Source: an uncultured Collinsella sp.
GTDB taxonomy: Bacteria; Actinomycetota; Coriobacteriia; Coriobacteriales; Coriobacteriaceae
Assembly: GCA_958350755.1 (NCBI GenBank)
Contig: CATWID010000056.1
Span: 1 to 11,367, forward strand
Direction of reading: 5' to 3'
DNA length: 11,367 nucleotides
Within the stretch, counting starts at the first letter, position 1; every line of letters starts with the position of its first letter. The notes below the pieces were generated by a model. The model saw only the letters and a list, made by a program, of their open reading frames with translations. It was not told the origin of the DNA and ran no database searches. Positions 1 through 6,410 of the stretch are shown piece by piece. Made by a program: the position numbers and the translations under genes.

Positions 1-524
1 TCAAACGCCTTGGCGATTGCCGCGGGCAGCTCGGAGGGCTCATGGACCAGGGAAATGCCATAGCTGGAACCGTTGACGGCCGGCTTCACAAAGCAGCGCT
101 CGCCACAAGCCTCGACGATATGATCGATATCGACTTCATCGCCCACCTCGAGCGCAAGGCCGGGGGCAATGGGAATGCCCGCCTTGGCGTACAGGAGCTT
201 AGAGACCTCCTTGTCGGCACCGCAGGCGCTGGCAAGCACGCCCGAGGCCGTGTAGGGGATACCCAGGGTCTCCATGGCGCCCTGCATGGCGCCATCCTCA
301 CCGCCGGCGCCGTGCATGGCGATAAAAGCCACGTCGAAACCGCCGGTCGCCATGGTTACCATAAAGTCATCGGCAGCCGTGTCGAGCAGCTCCACCGAGG
401 TGTAGCCGGCTTCCTTCAGTGCCACCACGACGTTCTTTCCCGAATTGAGCGAGATCTCGCGCTCAGCGGAATGACCGCCCGCCAAGACCGCTACGTGCAT
501 GTTCTCTAGGCTTTTACCCGGCAT
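1..524 (-). CDS. ddl: D-alanine--D-alanine ligase, N-terminal part (gene runs off the left edge)
   Basis: ATP-dependent ligase that joins two D-alanines to make the dipeptide used in peptidoglycan precursor synthesis, a cytoplasmic enzyme. About 174 residues are present. The N-terminal fold shows VAVLAGGHSAEREISLNSG (residues 11-29), the family's substrate-binding start. HGAGGEDG follows at 71-78 and GIPYTASGVLASA at 88-100. The beginning of the ATP-grasp region is FVKPAVNGSSYGIS (145-158), with the conserved Lys147 and the SS pair. The ATG at 524 is preferred because GAGGAGGAG lies 7 nt upstream; an internal ATG at 500 has no such site. The gene is divergent from rlmN. The omega-loop that separates D-Ala-D-Ala from D-Ala-D-Lac ligases lies outside the window, so substrate class cannot be confirmed. 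The missing C-terminus is a window-edge effect, not a truncation. Confidence 0.93.
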   Translation of the reverse strand, partial: MPGKSLENMHVAVLAGGHSAEREISLNSGKNVVVALKEAGYTSVELLDTAADDFMVTMATGGFDVAFIAMHGAGGEDGAMQGAMETLGIPYTASGVLASACGADKEVSKLLYAKAGIPIAPGLALEVGDEVDIDHIVEACGERCFVKPAVNGSSYGISLVHEPSELPAAIAKAF

Positions 525-564
525 GGGCAGACTCCTCCTCTATAATTTCTGCAGCTGATACCAT

Positions 565-594
565 ATTGTAGCGATACCCTCTACGTTTCCCCAA
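565..594 (-). promoter_or_regulatory. Possible ddl promoter
   Basis: On the minus strand a TACAAT -10-like hexamer lies 18 bp after a weak TTGGGG -35-like hexamer. They sit about 40 bp upstream of the ddl start, in the divergent ddl/rlmN spacer. The -10 match is good and the -35 poor. No equally good promoter for rlmN is visible on the plus strand of this 85-bp gap. Positions are approximate. Confidence 0.3.
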
Positions 595-609
595 AATCGA
601 AAGGCTTCC

Positions 610-1662
610 ATGAATCCCAGGACTAAATCTCAGGACATTCGCGACTTGAGCCAAAACGATATTCGCGAGCTCGTGGCCGAACTTGGCCAGCCCGCCTTCC
701 GCGCGAAGCAGCTCATCGAATGGGTCTTCGAGAAGAACGTTTGTTCGTTTGACGATATGACCAACCTCCCCAAGGCTTTCCGTGAGCAGCTTAAAGAGGC
801 TTTTGCCTTTGATACGCCGACTGAACTCACCAAGCAGGTTTCCAAAGATGGCTCGCGCAAGTATCTGCTCGAGTACCACGATGGCATTTCCGTCGAGACT
901 GTCGGCATGCCCCGTCGTAACAAGCTTTCCGTCTGCGTTTCCACCCAGGCAGGCTGCGGCATGGGCTGTGCCTTTTGCGCTACCGGTCTCAACGGCCTCA
1001 AGCGCTCTCTGACCGCTCAAGAGATCGTCGACCAGGTGCTTCATGTATCCAACGACTTTGGCGAGCGTGCCACAAGCGTTGTCTTCATGGGCCAGGGCGA
1101 GCCGTTTGCCAACTACGACGAGGTTCTCAAGGCACTGCGTATCCTCAACGACCCCGATGGCATCGGTATCGGCGCTCGTCACCTCACCGTCTCTACCAGC
1201 GGCGTTATTCCCGGTATTCGCAAATTTGCCGATATCCCCGAGCAGTTCACTCTTGCCGTTTCCCTGCATTCCGCCATCCAGTCGACGCGCAATAAGCTCA
1301 TGCCCGGTGTTAAGAAATACACGCTGCTTCGCCTTCACGAAGCGCTTCAGCTCTACACCGAGAAGACTGGCCGCCGCCCGACCTATGAGTATGCCATGAT
1401 CGAAGGCGTCAACGATACGAATCCCGAGATGCAGGCGCTCTGCGACTTCTGCGAGGGAACGCTGTGCCACGTTAACCTCATTCAGCTTAACGACATCGAG
1501 GGCAGCCCGCTCAAGCCGTCGCCGATTCATAAGGTTGAGGATCTTCAGCGTCGTCTTGAGTCCCGTGGCATCGAGACCACGATTCGTAACTCCCGTGGTA
1601 ACGATATTGACGCCGCTTGCGGACAGTTGAAGCAGCGCTTCAAAGTTCAGAAGAACGCATAG
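610..1662 (+). CDS. rlmN: Dual-specificity 23S rRNA/tRNA adenine-C2 methyltransferase RlmN
   Basis: Radical-SAM enzyme that methylates C2 of A2503 in 23S rRNA, and in characterised homologues also A37 of some tRNAs. The 350-aa length is normal. The iron-sulfur cluster motif CxxxCxxC is at Cys116, Cys120 and Cys123. Two catalytic cysteines of the methyl-transfer mechanism are also present: Cys109 (in CVSTQAGC) and Cys337 (in IRNSRGNDIDAACGQL). The first counts as the counterpart of E. coli Cys118 and the second of Cys355. GQGEP near residue 160, the SAM-binding GGEP-like element, is intact. The ATG at 610 has AAAGG 5 nt upstream. The gene stands alone on the plus strand, divergent from ddl and convergent with the parAB unit, with its own terminator downstream. 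A long open frame on the opposite strand here is a codon-bias shadow. Confidence 0.96.
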   Translation: MNPRTKSQDIRDLSQNDIRELVAELGQPAFRAKQLIEWVFEKNVCSFDDMTNLPKAFREQLKEAFAFDTPTELTKQVSKDGSRKYLLEYHDGISVETVGMPRRNKLSVCVSTQAGCGMGCAFCATGLNGLKRSLTAQEIVDQVLHVSNDFGERATSVVFMGQGEPFANYDEVLKALRILNDPDGIGIGARHLTVSTSGVIPGIRKFADIPEQFTLAVSLHSAIQSTRNKLMPGVKKYTLLRLHEALQLYTEKTGRRPTYEYAMIEGVNDTNPEMQALCDFCEGTLCHVNLIQLNDIEGSPLKPSPIHKVEDLQRRLESRGIETTIRNSRGNDIDAACGQLKQRFKVQKNA

Positions 1663-1680
1663 GGGAGTCGCACCCCAAAA

Positions 1681-1696
1681 CGTTTCATGTGAAACA
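1681..1696. promoter_or_regulatory. Degenerate parS-like site
   Basis: CGTTTCATGTGAAACA differs from the canonical parS TGTTTCACGTGAAACA at positions 1 and 8. It lies between the rlmN stop and its terminator, about 2.2 kb from the three perfect parS copies. ParB homologues often tolerate one or two mismatches, but binding here is inferred only. Confidence 0.4.
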
Positions 1697-1699
1697 TCG

Positions 1700-1738
1700 A
1701 ACGACCCCGGTTGCAGGATATGCAACCGGGGTCGTTTC
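1700..1738 (+). terminator. rlmN terminator
   Basis: A perfect 15-bp stem (1701-1715 with 1721-1735, extendable by A1700-T1736) has a 5-nt loop GGATA and is followed on the plus strand by a T-rich stretch (TTCATTTATT). It begins 38 bp after the rlmN stop codon. Confidence 0.85.
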
Positions 1739-1794
1739 ATTTATTGACCTTAATTTTGAATAAGCTGTTACTGGTCCCATTTTTACGGCCAAAA

Positions 1795-1834
1795 TAAGGG
1801 GTCCTTGTCTCATGAATCAGACAAGGACCCCTTA
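1795..1834 (-). terminator. Terminator of the rsmG-parA-parB unit
   Basis: A perfect 16-bp inverted repeat (1795-1810 with 1819-1834) encloses an 8-nt loop. On the minus strand it is followed by TTTTGG after the stem's TTA. It lies 27 bp beyond the stop of the last gene of the parB unit and faces the rlmN terminator, so the two converging units are insulated. The T-tract is short, but the stem is very strong and could also work on the plus strand. Confidence 0.8.
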
Positions 1835-1852
1835 GAATATGCTGAGTAATTG

Positions 1853-1864
1853 TTAGGTACCTAA
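1853..1864. repeat. 12-bp palindrome TTAGGTACCTAA, copy 1
   Basis: A perfect 12-bp palindrome overlaps the stop codon (1861-1863) of the small membrane-protein gene. An identical copy, also preceded by G, occurs at 5357-5368 between yidC and jag. Function unknown; it could be a dimeric regulator site. Confidence 0.6.
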
Positions 1865-2115
1865 TAGCCTACATTTTCCCATTGGTTGCTAACCCAACCT
1901 TGATTAATCTTGGGATTCTTCGTTACCTGAGCTGTACGCATGGCAACGTCTTCTGTCATAACATCCATTTTCTTCTTGGAAGTATCGACTATATCTTGCG
2001 CGCCTCGAAGCAAGCGACCTCGAAGTTCATCGTCTGTCGCGATCTTATAGCCAGCAAAGGCACCAGCCGCGACAGTCGTCGCCAATGCAATCGCTGTTAA
2101 AATCTTATTCCTCAT
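1861..2115 (-). CDS. Small single-pass membrane protein downstream of parB
   Basis: An 84-aa protein I do not recognise as a named family. Residues 5-23 form one hydrophobic helix rich in Ala, Thr, Leu and Val, after a short Arg/Lys-bearing start, so it is probably a membrane anchor with N-in topology or an uncleaved signal. The rest is a charged, likely helical tail (about 28-66) ending in NQGWVSNQWENVGY (71-84). The ATG at 2115 is chosen because AAGGAGG lies 5 nt upstream; an upstream in-frame TTG at 2133 would put that site inside the gene. It overlaps the end of parB by 11 nt, and its ribosome-binding site lies in the parB coding sequence, so the two are probably translationally coupled. 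It is last in the rsmG-parA-parB unit. Its layout loosely recalls YtxH-type small proteins, but I would not assign it. A role with ParB is inference from context only. Confidence 0.75.
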   Translation of the reverse strand: MRNKILTAIALATTVAAGAFAGYKIATDDELRGRLLRGAQDIVDTSKKKMDVMTEDVAMRTAQVTKNPKINQGWVSNQWENVGY

Positions 2116-3010
2116 CTTGGCCTCCTTGATCAAACTGAATCATTTCGCCAAGAATACGAGAGAGCTCTTCCTCGTCTTTAAACTCAATCTCGATCTTATT
2201 CTTTCCACGCGAGCTCTTCACACGCACGTTGGTATTAAATACCTGACGAAGCACACGAGCGGCCTTTTTAAAAGATTGAGGCGTCGCAGGCCTCGGCGTC
2301 TTAGGTGTCTCTCCGGCAGAAAACAACGGAGCAAGATTTTCTGTCGCTCTTACGGAAAGGCCCTCTGCAACAACTTTCTCTGCAAGTCGAATACGCGCGT
2401 CTTCATAGGGAACCGCAAGAATCGCACGTGCATGACCAGCAGTAAGTTTGCCCTCAAAAATCATCCGCTGAACTACTTCGGGGAGATCGAGAAGACGCAG
2501 CGAATTTGTAATTGCAGAGCGTGACTTGCTTACTGCCTTCGACAATGCCTCCTGGGTCATACCGCTCGCATCGATAAGCTGACGATAGCCCTTGGCCTCT
2601 TCGACGGGATTCAGATCAGAACGCTGAAGGTTTTCGATAAGAGCAAGAGCAAGCATCTCTTCATCATTAACATCTTTAATGATGACAGGCAGTTCCTCAA
2701 GACCAGCAAGCTTTGACGCCTGGAAACGACGCTCACCAGCGATGATCTCATAACCGTTTCCGTGTTTGCGAACCAAAAGCGGCTGCAGAACGCCATGTTC
2801 TTGGATTGACTCGCTCAACTCGCGAAGTTCAGTTTCGTTAAAGTGAATTCGCGGCTGATTAGGGTTGGGAACGATATCCTCAATAGGTAGTTTTGTTTCA
2901 GATGAGGCATTTGAAGCAGATGCAGCAGAACCACCGGTCTCATACTCGGCCTCAGAGACCAAAGCATTGAGTCCACGCCCCAATCCGCCACGTTTCTTTG
3001 CACTAGGCAC
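2105..3010 (-). CDS. parB: Chromosome-partitioning protein ParB (Spo0J-like)
   Basis: CTP-dependent DNA clamp that loads at parS sites near the origin, spreads along DNA, recruits SMC in studied species and activates the ParA ATPase. The protein is 301 aa. A basic, Gly-rich ParA-interacting N-terminus (KKRGGLGRGLNALV, 5-18) is followed by a variable Ser/Ala linker. The ParB/CTPase domain (about 40-140) carries the nucleotide motifs GERRF (92-96) and ENLQRSDLNPVEEA (126-139). A helix-turn-helix domain follows (about 151-175, MTQEALSKAVSKSRSAITN), and the C-terminal dimerisation domain spans about 230-300. The start is GTG at 3010, with AGAGGTGATC, a long match to the 16S tail, just upstream. 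It overlaps the parA stop by 8 nt and so is probably coupled to parA. Three perfect parS sites lie upstream of parA. Confidence 0.97.
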   Translation of the reverse strand: MPSAKKRGGLGRGLNALVSEAEYETGGSAASASNASSETKLPIEDIVPNPNQPRIHFNETELRELSESIQEHGVLQPLLVRKHGNGYEIIAGERRFQASKLAGLEELPVIIKDVNDEEMLALALIENLQRSDLNPVEEAKGYRQLIDASGMTQEALSKAVSKSRSAITNSLRLLDLPEVVQRMIFEGKLTAGHARAILAVPYEDARIRLAEKVVAEGLSVRATENLAPLFSAGETPKTPRPATPQSFKKAARVLRQVFNTNVRVKSSRGKNKIEIEFKDEEELSRILGEMIQFDQGGQDEE

Positions 3011-3803
3011 GCTTGATCACCTCTTTTGCAAGGTTCATATACGCTTTTGCACCCTTGTTTTGAGGTGCATAGGTAATTACCGGTTCTCCAAAAGACGGAG
3101 CTTCAGAGATTTTAACCGTACGGGGAATCAGCGTCTTAAACGCCTTATCACCAAAGTACGATTGAACTTCCTCAACAACCTGATTCGACAAAGAAGTACG
3201 TGAGTCATACATGGTCATAAGCACGCCATAGGTGTCTAAGCCCTTGTTCAGACGTGATTTGACCATCTTCATTGACTCAAGCAGCTTCGTAACGCCCTCG
3301 AGTGCGTAATACTCACACTGGATTGGAATCAAAACGCTATCTGCTGCGGTCAAGGCATTGATAGTAAGCAGGCCGAGCGAAGGAGGACAGTCAATGAAAA
3401 TAAAATCGAACTCGTCCTGAATCGGCTCAAGCAAATCTTTGAGGCGGGTTTCACGAGCAATTGCGCTTACGAGCTCAATTTCAGCGCCTGCAAGCTGAAT
3501 TGTAGCCGGAATTACGAATACCTTTTTGCAATTTGTATCAAGAACAAGCGATTCTGCCGGCACATCATTCAACAATGCATCATAGATGCAGTGATCAAGG
3601 TCTTCTTTTTCAATTCCAAATCCACTGGTACTGTTTCCCTGCGGATCAAAATCGACAATCAGTGTCTTACGACCCTGCTCACCCAGTGCTGCTGCAAGGT
3701 TTACAGCCGTCGTTGACTTACCGACGCCGCCTTTTTGATTGATGATTGCAATGATACGCGTGTCTTTTGCGTTCTTAGAACGCTTAACGTCGCGAAATCC
3801 CAC
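3003..3803 (-). CDS. parA: Chromosome-partitioning ATPase ParA (Soj-like)
   Basis: Deviant-Walker ATPase that dimerises with ATP, binds nonspecific DNA and moves ParB-parS complexes apart; in some bacteria Soj also acts on DnaA. The protein is 266 aa, the short Soj class without the extra N-terminal DNA-binding domain of plasmid ParA. The deviant Walker A is KGGVGKS (24-30), with the signature Lys24. The A' motif is VDFDPQG (50-56), and Walker B is FIFIDCPP, with Asp138. The C-terminal PRTVKISEAPSFGEP (228-241) is typical of chromosomal ParA. The start is GTG at 3803, with AGGAGG about 4-5 nt upstream. Between parA and rsmG is a 134-bp gap holding three parS sites, the nearest 40 bp from the start codon, so ParB loading could affect parA transcription (inferred). 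Confidence 0.97.
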   Translation of the reverse strand: MGFRDVKRSKNAKDTRIIAIINQKGGVGKSTTAVNLAAALGEQGRKTLIVDFDPQGNSTSGFGIEKEDLDHCIYDALLNDVPAESLVLDTNCKKVFVIPATIQLAGAEIELVSAIARETRLKDLLEPIQDEFDFIFIDCPPSLGLLTINALTAADSVLIPIQCEYYALEGVTKLLESMKMVKSRLNKGLDTYGVLMTMYDSRTSLSNQVVEEVQSYFGDKAFKTLIPRTVKISEAPSFGEPVITYAPQNKGAKAYMNLAKEVIKRA

Positions 3804-3842
3804 GGTCCCTCCTGGTGTGTATTAAAGCTGTCGAACGGAGGA

Positions 3843-3858
3843 TGTTTCACGTGAAACA
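3843..3858. promoter_or_regulatory. parS site 1 (perfect)
   Basis: An exact TGTTTCACGTGAAACA, the 16-bp palindrome bound by chromosomal ParB. It is the copy nearest parA and lies upstream of an AT-rich TTTAAT stretch that could be part of a parA promoter. Confidence 0.95.
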
Positions 3859-3881
3859 TTCCGATTCGAAATCAACCGCCA

Positions 3882-3897
3882 TGTTTCACGTGAAACA
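3882..3897. promoter_or_regulatory. parS site 2 (perfect)
   Basis: An exact TGTTTCACGTGAAACA, starting 39 bp after parS site 1 and 39 bp before parS site 3. Confidence 0.95.
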
Positions 3898-3920
3898 CTG
3901 CAAGTTGTTAGTATCCATTA

Positions 3921-3936
3921 TGTTTCACGTGAAACA
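3921..3936. promoter_or_regulatory. parS site 3 (perfect)
   Basis: An exact TGTTTCACGTGAAACA, ending 1 bp before the rsmG stop codon (3938-3940 on the minus strand). Confidence 0.95.
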
Positions 3937-3937
3937 T

Positions 3938-4675
3938 CTAGGCAAGCGGATTCTTCTTTGCCATGCCATTTGCACGAGGCAATGAAACGGATGCTGGATG
4001 ACTCTTCTTAAGAACAATGAACTCTCTGTGGCCCAAGCCCTCAGGCAAATCGATTGCGTCATTCAGAAGCAAAGTGAAGCCGCAGATCTTAGCTGCTGAC
4101 ATGCCAGAAGCAAGCTCCTCATCCGATGGATTGCCCTTCGTGATAACAAATAGCCCTCCATCCTTGAGGTACGGAGCCGCATACTCAACAAGAATCGGTA
4201 GAGGGGCCAGGGCGCGGGCGGTTACGACAGAGAACTGCTTCTTATGGCTTCGAGCATATTCTTCAAGCCGATCATGGACTGCATGACCATGTTTCAATCC
4301 AAGAGCATGAACAAAAGAATTGACAGCATCAACCTTCTTGCCAACAGAGTCAATATAAGTAGCTTTACGATTCGTGGCTATCGTTAATGGAATACCAGGG
4401 AAGCCCGCACCCGTTCCCATATCGAGCAAAGCTCCCTCAGGAGCCTTATTGATATAAGGGAGCAAAACAAGTGAGTCGAGGATATGAAGCACCGCGGCAT
4501 CTTCTATGTTGAGAATACGAGTGAGATTGGTTGTCTTATTTGTTTCCAGAACCAAATCAAGATGCTGAATACATTTCCTTAGCTCAGCATCAGCTACATT
4601 CAAGGAATACTCTTTGCAATAAGAGGCTAGACGACTTAACATCTCGTCAGCCTGCAGATCTGTAAGTACAAACAA
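3938..4675 (-). CDS. rsmG: 16S rRNA guanine-N7 methyltransferase RsmG (GidB)
   Basis: SAM-dependent enzyme that methylates N7 of a guanine in the 530 loop of 16S rRNA (G527 in E. coli). From the chosen start the protein is 245 aa, usual for the family. It shows the early NLTRI element (50-54) and DSL (67-69). The SAM-binding motif I is LLDMGTGAGFPGIPL (83-97), and VTARALAPL (151-159) is also present, all characteristic of RsmG. The start is TTG at 4675, because AAAGGAG ends 6 nt upstream. A farther TTG at 4723 sits in the U-tract of the preceding terminator and has no ribosome-binding site. It is the first gene of the unit leading into parA and parB, an order found in many bacteria. A TTGTCA -35-like hexamer right after the terminator could start transcription, but its -10 partner is poor. 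Confidence 0.95.
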   Translation of the reverse strand: MFVLTDLQADEMLSRLASYCKEYSLNVADAELRKCIQHLDLVLETNKTTNLTRILNIEDAAVLHILDSLVLLPYINKAPEGALLDMGTGAGFPGIPLTIATNRKATYIDSVGKKVDAVNSFVHALGLKHGHAVHDRLEEYARSHKKQFSVVTARALAPLPILVEYAAPYLKDGGLFVITKGNPSDEELASGMSAAKICGFTLLLNDAIDLPEGLGHREFIVLKKSHPASVSLPRANGMAKKNPLA

Positions 4676-4721
4676 CAGAAGCTCCTTTCTGACAAAAATC
4701 AGTGTATCGAGAACTTTTGAC

Positions 4722-4753
4722 AAAAAAAGGGGACGTGGAAACCACGTCCCCTT
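4722..4753 (-). terminator. Rho-independent terminator after jag
   Basis: A 12-bp stem (AAGGGGACGTGG at 4727-4738 with CCACGTCCCCTT at 4742-4753) has a 3-nt loop and runs directly into seven T residues on the minus strand. It lies 18 bp after the jag stop and separates the rpmH-to-jag unit from rsmG-parA-parB. Confidence 0.92.
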
Positions 4754-4771
4754 AGCATAAGCTCGAGTAGA

Positions 4772-5341
4772 TTATCGAGCAACAATCACCACATGGCGAT
4801 CGGGGTCAGAACCCTCAGAATGAGTATCGACGGCGTCATTGCCACGAAGTGCAATGTGAACCAGTCGGCGCTCGTAGGCATTCATGGGCGGAAGCGAAAC
4901 ACTCTTATGAGTGCGGATGGCACGCTCGGCAGCAGACTGAGCCATGGAGGCAACCTTGTCCTGACGGCGGCTCTTGTATCCCTCGACGTCCACTACAACC
5001 GGATACCTAAAGCCGAGCTTGCGGCTCACCAGCAATGAGAACATAACCTGAAGGGCATCAAGGGTGCGACCATGACGGCCAATGAGAACAGCAAGGTCGG
5101 GAGCCGTTACATCCAGAATCAGCTCACCCTCGTCGCCCTCATACTCATCGATAGGAGAGTTGGCGGCATCGAAGTGCGAAAGGATGGAACGCAGGATGGA
5201 AATCGCGACATCGGCAATGGTGTCGAGCTCCTCGTCGGTCAGCTCTTCACCAGCCTTGTAGCGCTGTGCAATCTCGGGATAATCGCCCGCGACCTGCGGG
5301 GCAACCTCCTCAAGCATATCCTCGATGATCTCTTCAGACAT
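4772..5341 (-). CDS. jag: RNA-binding protein Jag / KhpB (KH-R3H)
   Basis: RNA-binding protein that in firmicutes pairs with KhpA and affects cell division and elongation. It is commonly encoded next to yidC. The protein is 189 aa. An acidic N-terminal region (1-70) precedes a KH domain (about 71-120) with the RNA-binding loop GRHGRTL (88-94). An R3H domain follows (about 130-189), with the R-x3-H motif at Arg158-His162 and the typical ending GSDPDRHVVIV. The separate Jag-N domain of some longer homologues appears absent or reduced. The start is ATG at 5341, with GGAG 6 nt upstream. An in-frame TTG at 5353 is rejected because the Shine-Dalgarno sequence would fall inside it. It is last in its unit, 44 bp after yidC, followed by a strong terminator. 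Confidence 0.93.
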   Translation of the reverse strand: MSEEIIEDMLEEVAPQVAGDYPEIAQRYKAGEELTDEELDTIADVAISILRSILSHFDAANSPIDEYEGDEGELILDVTAPDLAVLIGRHGRTLDALQVMFSLLVSRKLGFRYPVVVDVEGYKSRRQDKVASMAQSAAERAIRTHKSVSLPPMNAYERRLVHIALRGNDAVDTHSEGSDPDRHVVIVAR

Positions 5342-5356
5342 AACGTACTCCAAAAG

Positions 5357-5368
5357 TTAGGTACCTAA
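5357..5368. repeat. 12-bp palindrome TTAGGTACCTAA, copy 2
   Basis: An identical copy of the palindrome at 1853-1864, located in the 44-bp yidC-jag spacer just upstream of the jag ribosome-binding site. The shared sequence is GTTAGGTACCTAA (13 bp). Confidence 0.6.
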
Positions 5369-5385
5369 ATAAGATTGATATCCCG

Positions 5386-6156
5386 CTACTTCTTCTTGTG
5401 CGGGCGCGGCTTCTTCTCGCGACGAGTGACCTCAACCTGCAGCGGCGCGTTCTTGAGGCGCTCCTCCTCATCGGCCTTAGCCTTGTCGATAACCTTCTGC
5501 GTCACGAAGATCTGCTGGATAACCTGCCAGGCAGAAGACACATCGTAGTACAGCAGAACACCGACGGGCAGGCTCCAGCCCATCCAAAGCATCATGACCG
5601 TCATGACAACGGCCATCATACGCATGCTCTGAGCCTGCTGGCCGGTCTGGTTGCGCGACATATAGAGCTGCGGAATCAGGGTCAGGACAGCGAACAGGAT
5701 CAGGCAGACCAGCGCAGGCAGCGCGACCATAAAGCCATCGGCAAAGGAGGCGCTCGGCGTGGTGGTCAGGTCGGGCAGAATATTAAAGAACGAGAACGTG
5801 CCGTCGTTAAAGTAGTCCGGCAGGTTACGCAGCAGCGTAAATAGGGCGAACAGGACAGGCATCTGAATCAACAGCGGCAGACAACCAGCCATCGGGTTGA
5901 ACTTGTTCTCGCTGTAGAACTTCTGCATTTCCTCGGCCTGACGCTGGGGATCGTCGGCATAGCGCTCCTGGATCTCGAGCATCTTGGGCTGCAGCACCTG
6001 CATGCGTGCCGTCGACTTAGTCGACTTGAGCATAAGCGGCGTCAGCAGCAGACGGATGATGACCACCAGGATGATGATGGACAGGCCCCAGTCGACCGCA
6101 AAGGTCTGGATGAGCTTGAGCAGCTCGAAAAGGATGTTAACGATCCAATCCCACAT
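5386..6156 (-). CDS. yidC: Membrane protein insertase YidC/Oxa1
   Basis: Inserts and folds membrane proteins, alone or with SecYEG. At 256 aa it is the short type found in Gram-positives, without the large periplasmic domain of proteobacterial YidC. Hydrophobic segments lie at about 5-20, 23-43, 91-112, 138-163 and 168-194. The conserved groove arginine is Arg35 in VVIIRLLLTPLMLKS. The cytoplasmic helical hairpin spans 46-82, followed by NPMAGCLPLLIQMPVLFAL (87-105), a family hallmark. No lipoprotein cysteine is visible at the N-terminus. The tail (235-256) is strongly basic and ends in HKKK, as expected for ribosome contact. The ATG at 6156 has GGAGG 9 nt upstream. It follows yidD after a 29-bp gap that includes a small hairpin at the yidD stop. 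Confidence 0.95.
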   Translation of the reverse strand: MWDWIVNILFELLKLIQTFAVDWGLSIIILVVIIRLLLTPLMLKSTKSTARMQVLQPKMLEIQERYADDPQRQAEEMQKFYSENKFNPMAGCLPLLIQMPVLFALFTLLRNLPDYFNDGTFSFFNILPDLTTTPSASFADGFMVALPALVCLILFAVLTLIPQLYMSRNQTGQQAQSMRMMAVVMTVMMLWMGWSLPVGVLLYYDVSSAWQVIQQIFVTQKVIDKAKADEEERLKNAPLQVEVTRREKKPRPHKKK

Positions 6157-6178
6157 GTAAGTTTTCCTCCGATAGCGA

Positions 6179-6194
6179 GTGCCCGCTAGGGCAC
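6179..6194 (-). other. Small hairpin overlapping the yidD stop codon
   Basis: GTGCCC and GGGCAC form a perfect 6-bp stem with a 4-nt loop that contains the yidD stop. No U-tract follows, so it is not a typical terminator. It may influence coupling between yidD and yidC, but could be fortuitous. Confidence 0.3.
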
Positions 6195-6410
6195 AGGGTC
6201 ATAACCGCCGACGTGCAGGGGATTGCAGCGAGCGATGCGCCTCACGGCAAGCCAGCAGCCTCTCAAAACACCGTACTTCTCAATCGCCTGGACGGCGTAT
6301 TGCGAGCACGTTGGGTAATAAATGCAGGCGTCAGGCAATAAGGGCGAAATAACCTGTTGATATATGCGAATAGGAGCGATGGCAACACGTCGCAAAACGT
6401 GATTGCTCAT
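6186..6410 (-). CDS. yidD: Membrane protein insertion efficiency factor YidD
   Basis: A small membrane-associated protein that contacts nascent inner-membrane proteins and aids YidC-dependent insertion. The 74 aa are almost all family signature: an amphipathic N-terminus with PIRIYQQVISPLLP (13-26), then YYPTCSQYAVQAIEKYG (31-47) and RCNPLHVGGYDPVP (61-74), with the conserved Cys29, Cys35 and Cys62. The start ATG overlaps the rnpA stop as ATGA (6407-6410), so translation is probably coupled, and GGAGG sits 4 nt upstream. The order rnpA-yidD-yidC matches many bacteria. Confidence 0.96.
   Translation of the reverse strand: MSNHVLRRVAIAPIRIYQQVISPLLPDACIYYPTCSQYAVQAIEKYGVLRGCWLAVRRIARCNPLHVGGYDPVP

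Noticed and set aside
541..546. TATAAT on the plus strand as an rlmN -10 element
   Set aside because: There is no acceptable -35 hexamer 16-18 bp upstream, and the spot overlaps the ddl ribosome-binding region.
514..1740. 408-aa open frame on the minus strand opposite rlmN
   Set aside because: It is fully antisense to a clear rlmN, has no recognisable motifs or ribosome-binding site, and crosses the rlmN terminator hairpin; it arises from codon bias.
4676..4723. Longer rsmG from an upstream TTG at 4723
   Set aside because: That start lies in the terminator U-tract and lacks a ribosome-binding site; TTG 4675 has AAAGGAG at good spacing.
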